Source of the DNA: Perkinsus olseni | Taxonomy: Eukaryota; Perkinsozoa; Perkinsida; Perkinsidae | Assembly (NCBI GenBank): GCA_013115135.1 | Contig: JABANP010000233.1 | Coordinates: 1-64,000, forward strand | DNA length: 64,000 nucleotides | Reading direction: 5' to 3' | Part shown: piece by piece, positions 44,893 through 57,345 of the stretch | How the letters are laid out: each line of letters begins with the position of its first letter | Position numbering within the stretch: position 1 is the first letter of the stretch | Made by a program: the position numbers and the translations under genes | The notes under the pieces: model-generated | The model's database searches: none | The model's input: only the letters and a program-made list of their open reading frames with translations | What the model was told of the DNA's origin: nothing

Positions 44893-45203
44893 CTAGGAAC
44901 AAGCGAAAGACTACACCGCCGACGCCACGCTAGTACCACTCCTTGCACAACACAGTCTGCCTGAAGTCAACAACGCAGGTTTGGATGGAAACCGTTATTA
45001 AGGATTTTACGTGGGCCACCACGGTCGTTGAATCAGTGGTGGTGGTGGTAGTAGGAACTTGGTAAAGCGTAGTGTACTCATTTGCCGGCTATCCGTCGAG
45101 ATTTCCGATAGGCCCTGTCCTCTGCGTCAAGATCCCCAATCTCTCTACGCCTCTTCAACCTGATAGCGACAGAACATCCGAATCGCTGCAGCCTCGTGGT
45201 GCC

Positions 45204-48200
45204 CTACTCCTGCTTGGCCATCATGGCGGCCGATCGCGCCACGCCAGCTTCGTCAACAGCAGTACTGGCGACGTCATACCTGAGTTGCCACGACTAAGCT
45301 GAGTACCAAACGACGGAACCGCGTACAGGAGATCTCTGAGGTCAACCAATAGCCGTCTGCTACTCGGGTCATGCACCAAGTAAGGTGCTTGAGCCTGATG
45401 AGAAGGACACGTACGAGGTTGTAGACCAGTGGTCGACCTCGGCACTCCCCTCTACCGAACGAGGAGAGTGAAAGTCTGCCCATTTAGTACTTGAATGAGG
45501 CTAAGGCCCACTGATAGACAAAGCTCGATAGGCAGGCCACCCCTGATAGCGGCCTGCTGTGATTCAGGCACCGAATGCAGGAAGGAAAGCAAATCCACCA
45601 GAACCGACAGGAGCCGTCTCGAGTAACTGAACAACAATGGTGATATGCACTGATCGTGTTGATGGTGCCCTATTACGTGACCGGAAGAGCTAGGACGACC
45701 TCCTGCATATCCGCTACTGGTATGGCAGCCATGATGCGTAGTGTCTGATTGTAGAAGATTTAGTAGCCATCACAGTACCATAAATCCCCCTACTTTAATA
45801 GACTCCTGTGGAGTAGAGTTCCTCTCTTCCTCAGACTGCTGCTCCTCTGTCGAAGCCTCTCTGACCTCGTCAAGGGCCTCCATCAGCCTCTCCGCCGACT
45901 TAACCGTCTCCATAGTCCCTACAACAACGCCATCAGCAACATCCCTGCCAATACACTCAAGTACGTCTGGTGGGCCTGGCCATAGTGACCACCGCCGCCT
46001 CCCTGGCAGCCTCCTCCTCAAGCTGTCGATCCAAAGCTTCCTCTTGCTCCTAATACAACTATAACTGCACGCGAGGGACTTCCCTTTACCCGCAGTGAGT
46101 GAAGTACCGTTTATCGCAAAGTGAAAAACGCGATGTAAAATGTGAAACGTGCTTCCACTAGTGTTCCTCATATCACGGTCGGAACTTCATTCTATCAGGG
46201 CATATATAAAAATGAGGACTTCATAAAAAAATCACAATAATTACAATTTACCATATACCAGAAAAAAAAAGCACACAATGGCCTTGCACGACTCACGCTT
46301 ACCTCTTCTATGAACATCTGCTCATCACTTCTCTTCCACAGCCTGATGGATCTATCCGCGCCTCCAGTAGCCAGCAACGCACCATCAGCATCGCATGCGA
46401 CCGACCAGACGTCACCATTGTGACCAGGAAGGGAGGCTATCTCCTCCGACCTACATACCACACCTTTCACAACTCCCCACGGATGGCAACCGCTACTACC
46501 TATCGCAGTCCCAGAGCTTGAGCATCCCGTCTACTTTACCAACACTAGCAAGATAGTGCGTGCCCGGTAGCCAGGTAATGCTCGTGACTGAGGACTCGTG
46601 AGCCCTCAGGGAGTGAAGGCAGTTTCCTGCCAACAACAGCAAAGTAATACCGAGAATTTTCATACACCAGGGCCTAGCGGGAATATAAATGAGAATTGCC
46701 CCATCAGTTACCAACCTTACCGAACTTGGGATGCCACAACTTGATATTCTTGTCGGCGGAGCCCGAAGCCAGCAGCTGACCATCATCAGAGAAGGCCACT
46801 GTGAGCACCTACAGGGTGAACCAATTCGTTATGCAAATCGTAGAAAGTGAGATTTTCCCGTAACTACGAAGTTGCCACGGACCAAAGTTGAACCGCTTAT
46901 TTATTTTCATGAGAGGATTTAACTGATATATCGATCAACCGTTTCATCGACCGTTTCCTCGGAGTGAAAAATAAATCAGAAATAGAGATAGAGCCAAAAA
47001 AAGACGCCATCAGCAATGCGACCAGTTATGAAACCGAGGAGCTCTTACCGGCAGTTGATGACCGTAGAGTGTGAGGAACTGCTTCCCAGTATCAGCATAG
47101 ACAACAGTTATAGTTGAATCAAGCATGCCTATCGCCAGGAATCTAACAACGAGGACGTTTTACAACGAGTAAATTTTTCCGGCACTACCTAGGAGCGTCA
47201 GCCTTCTTCTTATCCTTAGGCGACAGGGCCACACACAGACCATCATCGTTCAGTGTAAGCCGCTTGGATTCATCCTGTAATCGACATCACACGCATTGAG
47301 AGCGCAACCAGTACTACCTCTACGAAGATCGAGGACTCGTCCTCTAGGCTAGCAAAGTCAGTGCCATAGTACCGCAACGTCTTGTCCGCACCAACGGTAA
47401 TGAAGTTGTCTGATGAAAGGACAGTGCCAAGGGTGATCGGAGCCAGTAGATTTACTTACCTTGTTCCTCAGGGTCATCACAAATGCCGTATAAAGGCTGC
47501 CCTCCCTCTGACGCTGGTGTCTACATACAATTACTATATGTCGTTTATGATTGTAGTATTGTTATTACTCTGCATCTGCACTCGCCCGTCTGCAGGTCAT
47601 AGAGGGCCAAAGACCCATCCTTGCTACCGCATACAACGTGCTGATTACCAGCAAACCACCGGGCGCAGAGAACTGAGACAAGCCAGCATCAACCTAAGAT
47701 ACCCTCAGTATTATTACCATAGCCGGTATTATCGATATGCCTAACACACTGCTTGGTACTCTGGGCTGTCCATACCCTTAAAGACTCGCCAGAGCAGGAC
47801 AACAGCATAGTGCTGTCGGGCGAAAAAGACACGTACCTGTACTTCACGACGCTCACCAAACCTTAGTGAAATACACTACTACCGGACAGCCTGTCGATGG
47901 CCCTTAGCAACAACACTCATACGTCCTTTCTCGACAGCTGCGCTAGAATCATCATCCGCGGCTAGCTCCGCCGTCAAAGAAGGAATCTGTAGCGCGCATA
48001 AGCAACGCGTGATAAAAGTATCATCCAAAGTTTTACCAAATGCAATGAGTTGTCCAGAAGGCCGACACAGACAGAATCCTTGTGTACAGACATCGATCCT
48101 ATCTTACCCGGGAAATGTACCAACTGAAGCAGAGAAGGGGATCTTCAACCAAAGCTCGTACCGCAACTCTACCTTATCGCGCAGTTTGAATAGCTCAGCC

Positions 48201-50840
48201 GCTGTCAGTGCCTTCTCAGTACTGTCGTCTTCTCCCTGCGGTTGCTGCTTCGGTTGTTCGTTGATGCCTGCCGTGGATCCCTCGACCGATCGATGGCAAA
48301 CTTCGCTCCCTACCATCCTGGCCTGTGGCCGCCGCCTTCTGTTTCTTAGCAGCCTTCTCTCTCTTCCTTCGTTGTACTCTCTTACGGTACTTATCAGTGA
48401 GCTGAAATCATCCAAGCCGTACCACTCCTCGCCATATTCCCAGCTACACTACCATATCAAACACCTCCACTGTCCTCCCAACTGCCTGGGCAAGCAGCCG
48501 GCTGCCGTCCTCAGTGAAGGCCAACGTGCCTGATAATGACGCACAGTATCGTCTACACTCAAACTTCGTGAAGAAGCAATCTAGCTCGCAGAGAGAAGAC
48601 ATTCGGTTAGAGGGCTCAGATTGAGCGTCGCCGTAGTTAGAACGAATAGTACTATAATACATCATACCACATCACGTGCAACATTGCCGAGATCATTCCA
48701 TGCATCCCCGTGTATCATCATATCAGTCAACCCTCCCTAGATTTGAGTATAAACTGATCTATACTACAATTATGTGAGAATAGTGGAGCTTCACGATCTG
48801 AAAAACACTAGGGAAAACACATCTCAAATTTCACATCGCGATTTTGGCTATTCTCACTTTGCGAAAAACAGTGAAACTCCTGTGTATATCCAGTCGAGAA
48901 CACGCGTACCATCCATTTCTTACCAACTCGCTTCTTCATGCCAGACTGCCCGCTTCCCCTATCCAAAGGCCCGATAAACTTCATCATATCACCGGTGGCA
49001 TCGAGCCCACCGCCAGAAGACAGAGAGAGTGCAGAGACAGTGTACCTAATGCCCTTGCTAGACGCTACAACGCTTCTCCCGTTACTACATGTAGAGCTTC
49101 TGATCAACCCCACCAGTTACTATCACGACAGTACCGCTGTTAGGAGCCCCTTCAACAGCCTGGGAGGGGCTCGACATCATCATCGATGATGCTACCGACC
49201 AGAGCTCCCCACGCGACTCGCCACCTGGGAAGGGAGGGATGCCGCAGTCGAGTAGAGTGGAGAGCTGCCCTACAGGTTTGGACGCATATTTGCGTGCCGA
49301 TGCTCCAAAGCTTGCAGGTGGTATCTTTGGATACGCTCACCACGTAGGCCAAGGACGCGTCAGGCGACTCGTTTTCATGCAGTAGTGCCTGAAGGGAGTG
49401 GTCTTGTCTAAAGCCCATCTCTGATACTACTGGTGCTACCACTACTACCCAGTCAGCGACTAAACGCTCTATCGACCAGGGAACGTGCGCGCCTCGAGTA
49501 ACGGTAAAGTCATGCCATTTCGCATTCCTCCGAGAGCGCTCCCATCCACCAACACACTTCCTCGACAAATTTCAACCATATCAATGTCTCCTGAGACCCC
49601 GCTTCAATCCTCTACTACCAAATCGGTAACTTGATCCTTGTGTCCACTTAGCCGACACATACCAGTTTCCGCTACGACGTCCCATACGATAACGTCATTA
49701 TCAGCACCACCAGAACCTACAGCAAGGCGAACGAGATGGCGATTGACAGCAGTCGAAGGAGATGAGAGCTTACAAAGCTGGAAGCCTCCTCGAGAGAACT
49801 TGAGGACGTTAACGGCTGTCCGATGGCCCATGAAGGACACTTCAGGCGACCATACCCCCTCCACTGAGCCCGGCTTCATCTCCTCGTAGGCGAAGACACG
49901 AATCGAACCTACACATAGCATACACAGAGGCAGCAGCGAAGTAGGGAAACACTACCGTCACTATATCCAACAGCCATCTTCGCGCCAGCCCAGCCGCTAG
50001 CTGTAGTACTAGGTATGAATAAATCAGATAACGCCGTCACCTGAGGGATAACGGTGCAGGAGGGGGGAATCGCTGAATCAATCAACGTATTTTCAGTACA
50101 CTGCCTCCTCAGTTATTCTTCTGCCCGTTCGGAAAGGTGTGGTATGAACGCGCCTAGGAGGCCTACCTGTGGAGGCCTCTTCTGCAGTTCATCCTTTCCC
50201 AGGGGAACTTCCATAACGCCCTTAATCGTCTGTGTTCTGATGTCCCATATCGTGACTGTATCGTTGGTCGGACAGAAGGCGTACCGGGCCGCTGTCTGGG
50301 AGGGAGAGTTACCGCTGGTTACCACAACGTTGCCTGAAAACACATACGAAAAAGAGTACCAAATTTTCCGCATCATTCCGGCTAGCCATTGGACATCGCT
50401 AGTAACGCCATACCTGCTACCAGGCAGTCAGCCTGGAATCGGCCAAAAATAATAACGTGGACTCAGAGAATCAGAAGCGTGAAAATATGTTCGGCTAGGA
50501 AATTTTTTTCAAATTTTCGCTTCCCAAATGTATCGTATATTGGTTAGGTTCCGGCTCTTCACAAAAGGCATTTCTCCAGTGAACGTGCCACCGAGCAAAT
50601 GAAGCTCGTGATTTGCGCAAAAGATGGTATCCTAACACAATTTCGAATAACTAGCGTTACTATTTCCAACCGTTTACTCTTCACCGGACACTTAACGGGA
50701 CCAAGCTACTTTCGTAAGGCAGTTGAAGAGCGCGAAACCCGAACCCTTGACTAGTGGTGGAATCCCAGTATACTACCTTGCGGGCTGACGATGGCCCCTA
50801 AGGCACCCTCCCCTTTGTATCTTAGGTAGGCCTTGGGCAT
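45204..50840 (-). CDS. WDR3: WDR3 / UTP12 (DIP2), small-subunit processome WD40 protein
   Basis: A nucleolar U3 snoRNP component needed for 18S rRNA maturation, built of two WD40 propellers and a C-terminal helical Utp12 domain. Exon 1 (50840-50777) begins MPKAYLRYKGEGALGAIVSP; after a 443-nt intron, exon 2 gives NVVVTSGNSPSQTAARYAFC and DTVTIWDIRTQTIKGVMEVP. Later pieces include SIRVFAYEEM, GSGGADNDVIVWDVVAETGM and CRLSGHKDQVTDLV (49700), VSVSKDTTCKLWSIGTQICV (49350), the Lys-rich region between propellers (YRKRVQRRKREKAAKKQKAA, 48370), HESSVTSITWLPGTHYLASV (46580), LPGHNGDVWSVACDADGALL with GGADRSIRLWKR (46400), and METVKSAERLMEALDEV (45915). The C-terminal domain ends AARSAAMMAKQE-like at 45204. 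Many small GT-AG introns; one (49421-49618) carries a dispersed repeat. Several middle blades were not traced exon by exon. Confidence 0.9.
49448..49528 (-). repeat. Intronic repeat, family 1, copy 3 (WDR3)
   Basis: In transcript sense it contains GACTTTACCGTTACTCGAGG and a shared end TCGCTGACTGGGTAGTAGTG. It lies in the WDR3 intron 49421-49618. Confidence 0.75.
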
Positions 50841-51088
50841 TCACAGAATCAACCTACTTGAAAGGGTGAGAAGGGCGCTTAGAAAACCTAATCGAATCGA
50901 GTCTGCATTTTACTGAACAGGGGCTGCGGCGCGCGCGGTAGAAGGCCGATGCACGAAGCATAATTTGCCTAACTGCATAAAAATTCACAATTCTTAGCGG
51001 AGCGATGCACGAGTTGCTGAGCGGCGTCACGGAGCGGTAATTTCCAAAGGGAAATCATCGAATCAAAGTAAGCTTCCCCGACAGACAC
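50841..51088. promoter_or_regulatory. Upstream region of WDR3
   Basis: A short divergent intergenic region between WDR3 (minus) and the next plus-strand ORF, so it should hold the WDR3 promoter. No TATA box or other element is evident. Confidence 0.3.
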
Positions 51089-51271
51089 ATGCTGAAGGCA
51101 ATGAAAAGGGGAAGGTACGGTAATATTATTTTTGTACTTATGCTAGTTGCGTTGGAAAGTTGGTTGGTCAGCTCGTCTACGAGCCGCGGAAATCTCTGTC
51201 GTGATTTCCGAACGGTGCGGTATTGGCATGAGGGATTGAACACTGTGTGTCATGGAAGTATCCGAGGTTGA
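51089..51271 (+). CDS. Short ORF with signal-peptide-like N-terminus (60 aa)
   Basis: Two in-frame ATGs (51089 and 51101) precede a hydrophobic core (IIFVLMLVALESWLVSS) and a short polar tail with two Cys (NLCRDFRTVRYWHEGLNTVC). It looks like a secretion signal or membrane anchor and may be a first exon. No homologue is recognised. Confidence 0.3.
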   Translation: MLKAMKRGRYGNIIFVLMLVALESWLVSSSTSRGNLCRDFRTVRYWHEGLNTVCHGSIRG

Positions 51272-51739
51272 AGGTGGTATGAGATACTATTAATAAGAAT
51301 CTTTCTAAGCAGTTTGTTATTGACGGTCATCGACCTAAGATACCACCGCACGGCATATAACTAAAGCGATGTTCGTCGAAGCTGCGGGTCGCGTTCTCTC
51401 GTGCCTCCCACTGCTCAGAAGCGTCCAAAAGCAGCTGAGTGGATCGCCAACATTGTGTCTCGGAAGTGTCTCGACTGACTGTCTTCTGCCCTCCAGTGGG
51501 CCCGGCTCAGTAGGTGCTTATCGCGGCATTCGTCGTCTCCAGTGTGGCAGAGCCGCCAACTTTAGCGATTCGGAAATTGTAACTCGCGGCGGTTCTGCCA
51601 TTTTCTTCCTGTGCGGCGAATATCTTCACGCTTTGGCATGAATTTTGGGAGGAGCTCGGTTGTGTGATAGCGGGAGGGTGTTGAGTTGCAGTACCATTAC
51701 CAGAGTCGATGATGGTGTTAGTTGTTCCTAGTATCAGTC

Positions 51740-52560
51740 CCGCCATGGCAGCGGCACTAACGTCCCGAGTGTCTCCCACGTTAAATAACGTATCCGCAGC
51801 AGCACGTTCTTCCACTACTGGCGTCGTCACGCTGGACGATGCTGAGGAGGAGGAAGCGAAGAAGGCCAGTAGTCACAACCCTCTTACGAATGACGATGAT
51901 CATGACATGATGGATGGGCAGTTTGTACGAGGGCGGTGGAACAGACTTTCGTACCACTCCAAACGGAACTTCTTGTAGATCCTACCTGACTCCGTCATAG
52001 TTGAGTTTGAAGCTGATGATGAGGCTACTGAACCTCAAATAAAAGAGGCTGCTGCCAGAAGGGAACGAAGTAGTAGTGATGATGATAGTGATGGAAGTTA
52101 GTTTCTTGTGTGAGAAAACGGTATACCAGCGGTACGGTCGTATCTTCCTTCACCCAGGGGTAGTTAGTTTCTTTCGTTCTTTATAGAGCGTTCAGTGATA
52201 GTTGTAGTAGTAGTGGTTTCAATAGCTATGAGTGGGCCGCAATGGAGCTAATTTACCGTTATTCAAGGCGATCACGCCCTCTAGATGGACATCAGCGCTT
52301 ACTGACCGAGGTTCCAATAGCAGTAGAGGTAGTACCTAGTACAAGAACATGTCTTATCGTAGGCCGTAGCTCTAGTCGTCCCCGCAGGCGTTCTGGCATC
52401 AGTGCCAGCCCACCACTGTGCCCTCAGAGCAGGTAGTGATAGTACTATAGCGAATGGTGGTAGTTCGGTTGTGTTACCAGATACCTCCTCTGGAGCTGTG
52501 TCCGAAGCGACTCTGAGGCTGAGCCTTCCCCTGTTCTCAACTAGTAAGCCCATACTGTTA
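51740..52560 (+). CDS. Disordered acidic exons upstream of the eIF4E gene
   Basis: A plus-strand frame from about 51740 encodes an Ala/Ser-rich start, DDAEEEEAKKASSHN, GQFVRGRWNRLSYHSKRNFL and, after a possible very short intron, EFEADDEATEPQIKEAAARR with SSSDDDSDGS. A later segment near 52450-52550 (SSVVLPDTSSGAVSEATLRL) may be another exon. The style matches the disordered N-terminal part of the eIF4E-family gene just downstream, so these may be its 5' exons, or a separate small disordered protein. A copy of the intronic repeat (52236-52312) sits between them, in keeping with an intron there. Confidence 0.45.
52236..52312 (+). repeat. Intronic-type repeat, family 1, copy 4
   Basis: The plus-strand reading contains TAATTTACCGTTATTCAAGG and GATGGACATCAGCGCTTACT, very close to UPF1 copy 1. 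Its orientation matches plus-strand transcription of the surrounding exons. Confidence 0.75.
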
Positions 52561-52898
52561 CTACCTCCATTTTAATGAGAATAGAGTTATTTTACCTTTT
52601 TTTCATCAGAACTTCCCGTCTGGTACCAACACTGCCGATTATACTCATGTTTTTTGTCTAATACTACTCGCCTCCGCATCAAGTCAAGCTACGTACTACG
52701 CCCAGTAGAATGAGTATTCTCTGCCTAGAATTATCAAATTAAATCACCGTGAACTTCTCTCTTCGTGAGTTTGATACTGGTATTAGTGATTGCGCCGATA
52801 CGGATTGTCGATAACTCTTTCTTAATATAAACGTCAAATACAGTCATTAATTAAATGAAATCCGCCTTAGGCTTCGACCATAGGACTTATTCTGTCAC
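52561..52898. other. Non-coding stretch
   Basis: AT-rich, no ORF of note. Likely an intron or the region upstream of the eIF4E-family gene. Confidence 0.4.
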
Positions 52899-54363
52899 CT
52901 TTCAGCCGGAGAGACCCCGATCGTTCGCCTGCAAGCGCTGCTGCTGGTGGCGCGTATCAAGTACCTCCACCATGGCTTGCTTCTTCAAGCGGCAACGCTG
53001 CAGCTAGGGAGGCTGTAGCTCTCCTCAAGGTTGGATGATTCCTGATAATAGAGGGCATGATGAGCGTGTTTGCTGTTGTAGGCTAAACAGAAGTCCCGAT
53101 CTAGACAAGCCGCGGACAAGGCCTGTCAGAGCACCACCCCCGAGGAGGGAGGGACTGATGAAAACAACGTTAATGTTACCAACGATATTCAGAACTCAAC
53201 CAGTGAAATTCATCACGCATCAGCAACTGCCTTGAAGAGCAGAAGGCGAAGACGTGGCCGACTGGTGCGAGTCGAGGTCGTCGTTGGCCCTTCGCAAAGA
53301 TTCTTCTAGGTACAACAAGGAACGGAGGCGGAACCGGAGACACCTCAGGAGGCCGGTGAAAAGGAGAATCTTGTGGAAGAAGCAAAGGCGAAGCTGGATG
53401 AGGAGACGAAAACTACACCGGAAGTTAAGGAAAGTATGGCCGTAGACGTCGCTCCTCTCCCGAGGCGAGGGTCGATTGCAATCCCTGTAGTTGATCTTGC
53501 TGCTGCTGAAGATGCAACAGCCGACGTCGCCGCTCCTGAAGAAGAGGTTGTGGAGGGAACTCCTTTATTCGATACTTTTACTATTTGGTAAGGTGGGATA
53601 TGGTTCTCTCTAGTAGCATGAAAGTCCGCGCAAGGTTCGACCCCGGCGCCCACGGTGGAGCATGCAATCCGACTGGACCGCGAGATTCCGAGGAGTACAC
53701 TCGGGGCCTCGTACGTCTAGGTAGTGCTTTGGGAGCTTGGTGCTTGCGTTTCGCGGGTACGGCCCCTCCTCCTCAGGCGACGTGAAGACGGTCGAGGGGT
53801 TTTGGCGGTTCTGGAACTCGATCGACCTTATGAAGTTGCCTAAGTACAGCACGATATCTGTTTTCAAGAATGGTATTCAACCAGCATGGGAAGACGAAAG
53901 CAATCAGTACGCCACACCATCACCAGCGTCTCACTTGAGTGCATCTCATTTCAGGGAAGGAGGCCGGTGGGTGGTGAAGGGCCTCTGCAGAACCTTTTCA
54001 CAGCTCCGCAGAAGATGGTGATAACAACAACAGCAACCATCCCTTGGTCATTAGTTGTTTACTTCTAGAACGGTATTGTCTTATCGGTTCGGCCGAGAGG
54101 AAATACCATAGCCCTTTGGAACTCTATAGTAGACCCCGAGTTGTTCGAGGTGAGTTTGGAAGTGGCAGTAGTAGTGCCATGCTTTTGCGGCGTAGGTCAT
54201 TGATTGGGAACTGCGTTCCATCGCCCCCGAGGATATGCAGGAGACGGTCGAGGTTGAGTACAGGGACCACAGGGGGGCCATCAACCACAATATGAGGAAG
54301 CTTGGTACTACCAACCACTGTGAATGTCCTTTTTTCGTTTGCGATTTTGCTGTACTGCAATGA
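52899..54363 (+). CDS. eIF4E-family cap-binding protein with long N-terminal extension
   Basis: Plus-strand exons: about 52910-53028 (disordered, AYQVPPPWLASSSGNAAARE), 53091-53270 (SRSRQAADKACQST ... LKSRRRRRGRLVRVE), 53312-53590 (acidic, ending EGTPLFDTFTIW), then the eIF4E core from about 53780: TVEGFWRFWNSIDLMKLPKY, ISVFKNGIQPAWEDESN, GGRWVVKGL, NGIVLSVRPRGNTIALWNSI (54070), VIDWELRSIAPEDMQETVEV and EYRDHRGAINHNMRKLG, with TGA 54361-54363. The Trp of PAWEDE corresponds to a cap-stacking Trp, and VEGFW to the eIF4G/4E-BP contact site. An exon with the other cap Trp (between TFTIW and TVEGFW) was not resolved, and the segment between GGRW and NGIV is shorter than usual. This could be an eIF4E or a 4EHP-type repressor. 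Confidence 0.8.
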
Positions 54364-55470
54364 AGAACCGATGATGATCGTTGATCATCGTCACCGTTCT
54401 TGCGTTTATGGAAATGATTCACAACACTAGAGTAGTATCAGCTGTGCTTTCCAGTTGTAGACCAGTGAGCAACAACACAACAACGAATGGAGGCAGATGT
54501 CACGCAGTCTGTTGTCCGATGCGCCTAGCGAAGTTTTTGTGTCACTCAGGCAGTGGAGCTTCGCATTGGCGGTTATGCACTGGTATGGAGAACGCGGCCG
54601 GATCTATGATGATGACACCCGGTGAGATGTTGATGGAAATTCAGCACGATACTCCGTGCTTGGGGACTTCAAGGAGAAAATTTCCGGAATTTCCACTAAG
54701 ATGCCACTTTCCAGGAAATTGGCACTTTGCAGACAATCGCAAGCGGTGCCTTGGCAAATGCGAACGGCTTGAGAATTTCAGAAATTATGCGTTTATTTTC
54801 GGCCGATTCCTACCACCTTCTACGCCAGGTACATGGACTCTCGATACGCCAGAGACATGGACTCCTGATGGAGGATGTGACCTCTCATGCGCGGAAGCTC
54901 AGCAGACATTCCTGTGCTGCCCGGGCGTGGATGAAAGTGCTCCATTCAACGGCTTTTGGGAAGATTATTATTCGAATGTGTAAGGCCGACTAGAGTTTCT
55001 TCTCTATCGTGGTAGGCTTCCCTTCGTTGACCAGTATAGGGACTGTCGATCTAGTCTTAAAACTAAGTCTACGTGGAGATGACCCGTTGTACATCAGGTA
55101 CAGTACTGCGGCTGAGTGATCGAAGAACAGCAAGCACACCAAGACGTAATATGTTGTAGTTGACATAGCATTTGTATTCATATATGTAAATGAGAGACAA
55201 GCAGAATGATCAGTTCTTACCATTTTCTTCGACTCGACACTTCTGTTTCTGGCTTGTTTGTACTGGCTACGTCTCATCATCGAAGACAGTTCGGCTTGAG
55301 TTCGAAGCCCTACGGACTAAGAGGTTACGGGGGATCCTTTAAAGGGCACTTGGGCTTCAACAGCTGGAGTATATGTCAGTTTGAAGTTCGACGCCGTCGC
55401 CCGTTCAGCTGCCCTGTGTTGCGTCGTTCAGTTAGCCCGTGGTGTTATGAAGTTAAACATGTCATTCAAT
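54364..55470 (+). other. Unrecognised plus-strand ORFs after eIF4E
   Basis: Two overlapping frames at 54381-54993 are open for 200 and about 90 codons. One is Cys-rich (MRLAKFLCHSGSG, CDLSCAEAQQTFLCCPG, ending GFWEDYYSNV); the other is helical (ASGALANANGLRISEIMRLF). I cannot tell which, if either, is coding. Nothing is recognised at 55000-55470. Confidence 0.3.
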
Positions 55471-55830
55471 GACAGTCATTGCCTTCGCGTGCCAAACCTC
55501 GACTCCGAAACAAGACACCACAGCAACATCCATATACAACCGCCGACCAAGCACGACACGGCATTAGGCCGATATACATACATGGACCAGACGCTCAGCC
55601 TGCCCCTCACAGAGATTAAAGGAAAAAAATCGGTATGTTGAGGTACACTCGCAACAGTAACAGGTCCGAGCATCACAACTTGCTTGGACAAAAGCTCAGA
55701 CCGCGCACAAGTGTCCTGCAGGGGCTGATACTAGCAGCTAGCTGAGACCGATAGAGTTGAGCGCCAAGCACAATATATGTGACGAGCAACGTGAGGTAAT
55801 GACTCTACCTCCAAACACACGGGCTTTCCA
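55471..55830. repeat. Dispersed duplicated block, copy 1
   Basis: Shares CATTGCCTTCGCGTGCCAAA and then a stretch of about 185 nt (55648-55830; AGACCGCGCACAAGTGTCCT and GACGAGCAACGTGAGGTAAT) with 57108-57345. About 145 nt of unrelated sequence interrupts this copy. No coding meaning is clear. Confidence 0.65.
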
Positions 55831-57107
55831 TCTCATGACAACTCGCTATATTCACTCGCTCGACCGCCCGATATTCCCGACTTTCCCATAGAGAACGCTA
55901 TGTAACACGAGCCCGTGATAATCATGAAGACACAGAATGAGAACCACGACCGTCACAAGACACGTTAGTGACGCCCCGTTGCGTCAGCGGCGGAAGAAAC
56001 GGAAAACTACTCAGAGTAGTCACCCACAAGAGTAGAGTCAGAGTAGACCCTACTAAGAGTCTTCCCACAAGGGACAAAGTCTCGGGATGTATTCCTCACA
56101 CGCTGCATGCTTCCTCAACAGCTGATTCATTCTGGGATGCAGCCTGCTTAGCAGCCTCATCATCCCATCCCGTCAGTCTTCCTAGTAGGTAGTTCCTCGA
56201 GAACCCCAGCCAACGAAGCGATTTCTGTGTTCGACATCTCGTTGTTGTTGTTCTTGTTGCCTAGACGTCGATCTCTGAGCCATCATCCACCCGCACCAGC
56301 TTTATCGCGCGGTGTTGCCTGCCCTGTTCTCAGCCTCCGCCAGTGCCCACGACTTGCCACTCACGACTCGCCACTGCCACTCATGTCATGCTACTCACCC
56401 TGGACTCGTCCCCGTATGGGTAATATGCTCAGGTGTCAGGAGAGGGCGTGATGGACTGATGGTGGGTGGCGAGCTATCGCGTTGAGTGCTATATGGTCGC
56501 CTTAGACGCATAGTCAATACAACGCTGTTCAGTAGAAACCCGTGGTACGGGAGTGTGGGAAGGGGATGGCTCTCAACTCCCGAATACTTGTTATCCGATG
56601 AATGGTCAAGGCTGTCCATGTCTTGCGATGGTGTCACACCGTTAGCGCGGTGGAGTTGGTAGATCAAGTAAACAGCATGGGCGCCATTATGCTGCATACG
56701 AGTCGCTCATCTCGTACTTGAACGCATGAACAACGGCGGCGTTTCTTTGCTGTGCGATTACACGATATCATAATGCGTGCGCCCGCACACACTCTCGGTC
56801 TGCGTGTGTTGTGGGTGCAGATTGCCTACTACCGGTGCTCCTATACTCGGTTGGTTGGTCCTGAGTATGTCCCGAGCATTCTCCAAGGGGTTTGTCAAGT
56901 CCCGAGAGAGGTCAAACCCTCGCAGTCCTTATATAGCTGATGAGCCCAATACCGATCGTCTGGGCAAGCGAGATGCTCAGGCCGTGCTGTGAAGCAGAGA
57001 GAAGAGTGAAGTGCATTGGTTACACTACTTCTGTCCCAGGGTAGTGGTATTGGCTTATTCTGGCACAAGCCATCCGCTTGTTGAGTTTCCCCTAAGTGAT
57101 ATCCAAT
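55831..57107. other. Region with no clear gene
   Basis: Many short ORFs, none recognised. Purine/pyrimidine runs near 56330-56390 contain several CCACTC/ACTCGCCA repeats. Confidence 0.3.
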
Positions 57108-57345
57108 GCAGTTCATTACCTTCGCGTGCCAAATCTAAACCACAGTGCCAAACCACAGTAACTGGTCTGAGCGTCACAGCGTACGTGGAACGAATGGTCA
57201 GAGCGCGCACAAGAGACCTGCAATGGGCTGACACTTGCCGCTAACTGCGACCGACAGAGTTGTGTGTCAAACACAAAATAGGGGACGAGCAAGGTGAGGT
57301 AACGACTCCGGATCGAACTGTACCTCCAAGCACACGTGCTTTCCA
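57108..57345. repeat. Dispersed duplicated block, copy 2
   Basis: Matches 55471-55830 apart from the insert there: CATTACCTTCGCGTGCCAAA, AGAGCGCGCACAAGAGACCT, GACGAGCAAGGTGAGGTAAC. Confidence 0.65.

Noticed and set aside
45204..50840. TBL3/UTP13 as an alternative identity for the WD40 gene
   Set aside because: The basic inter-propeller region, the METVKSAERLMEAL helix and the C-terminal domain layout fit WDR3/UTP12 better.
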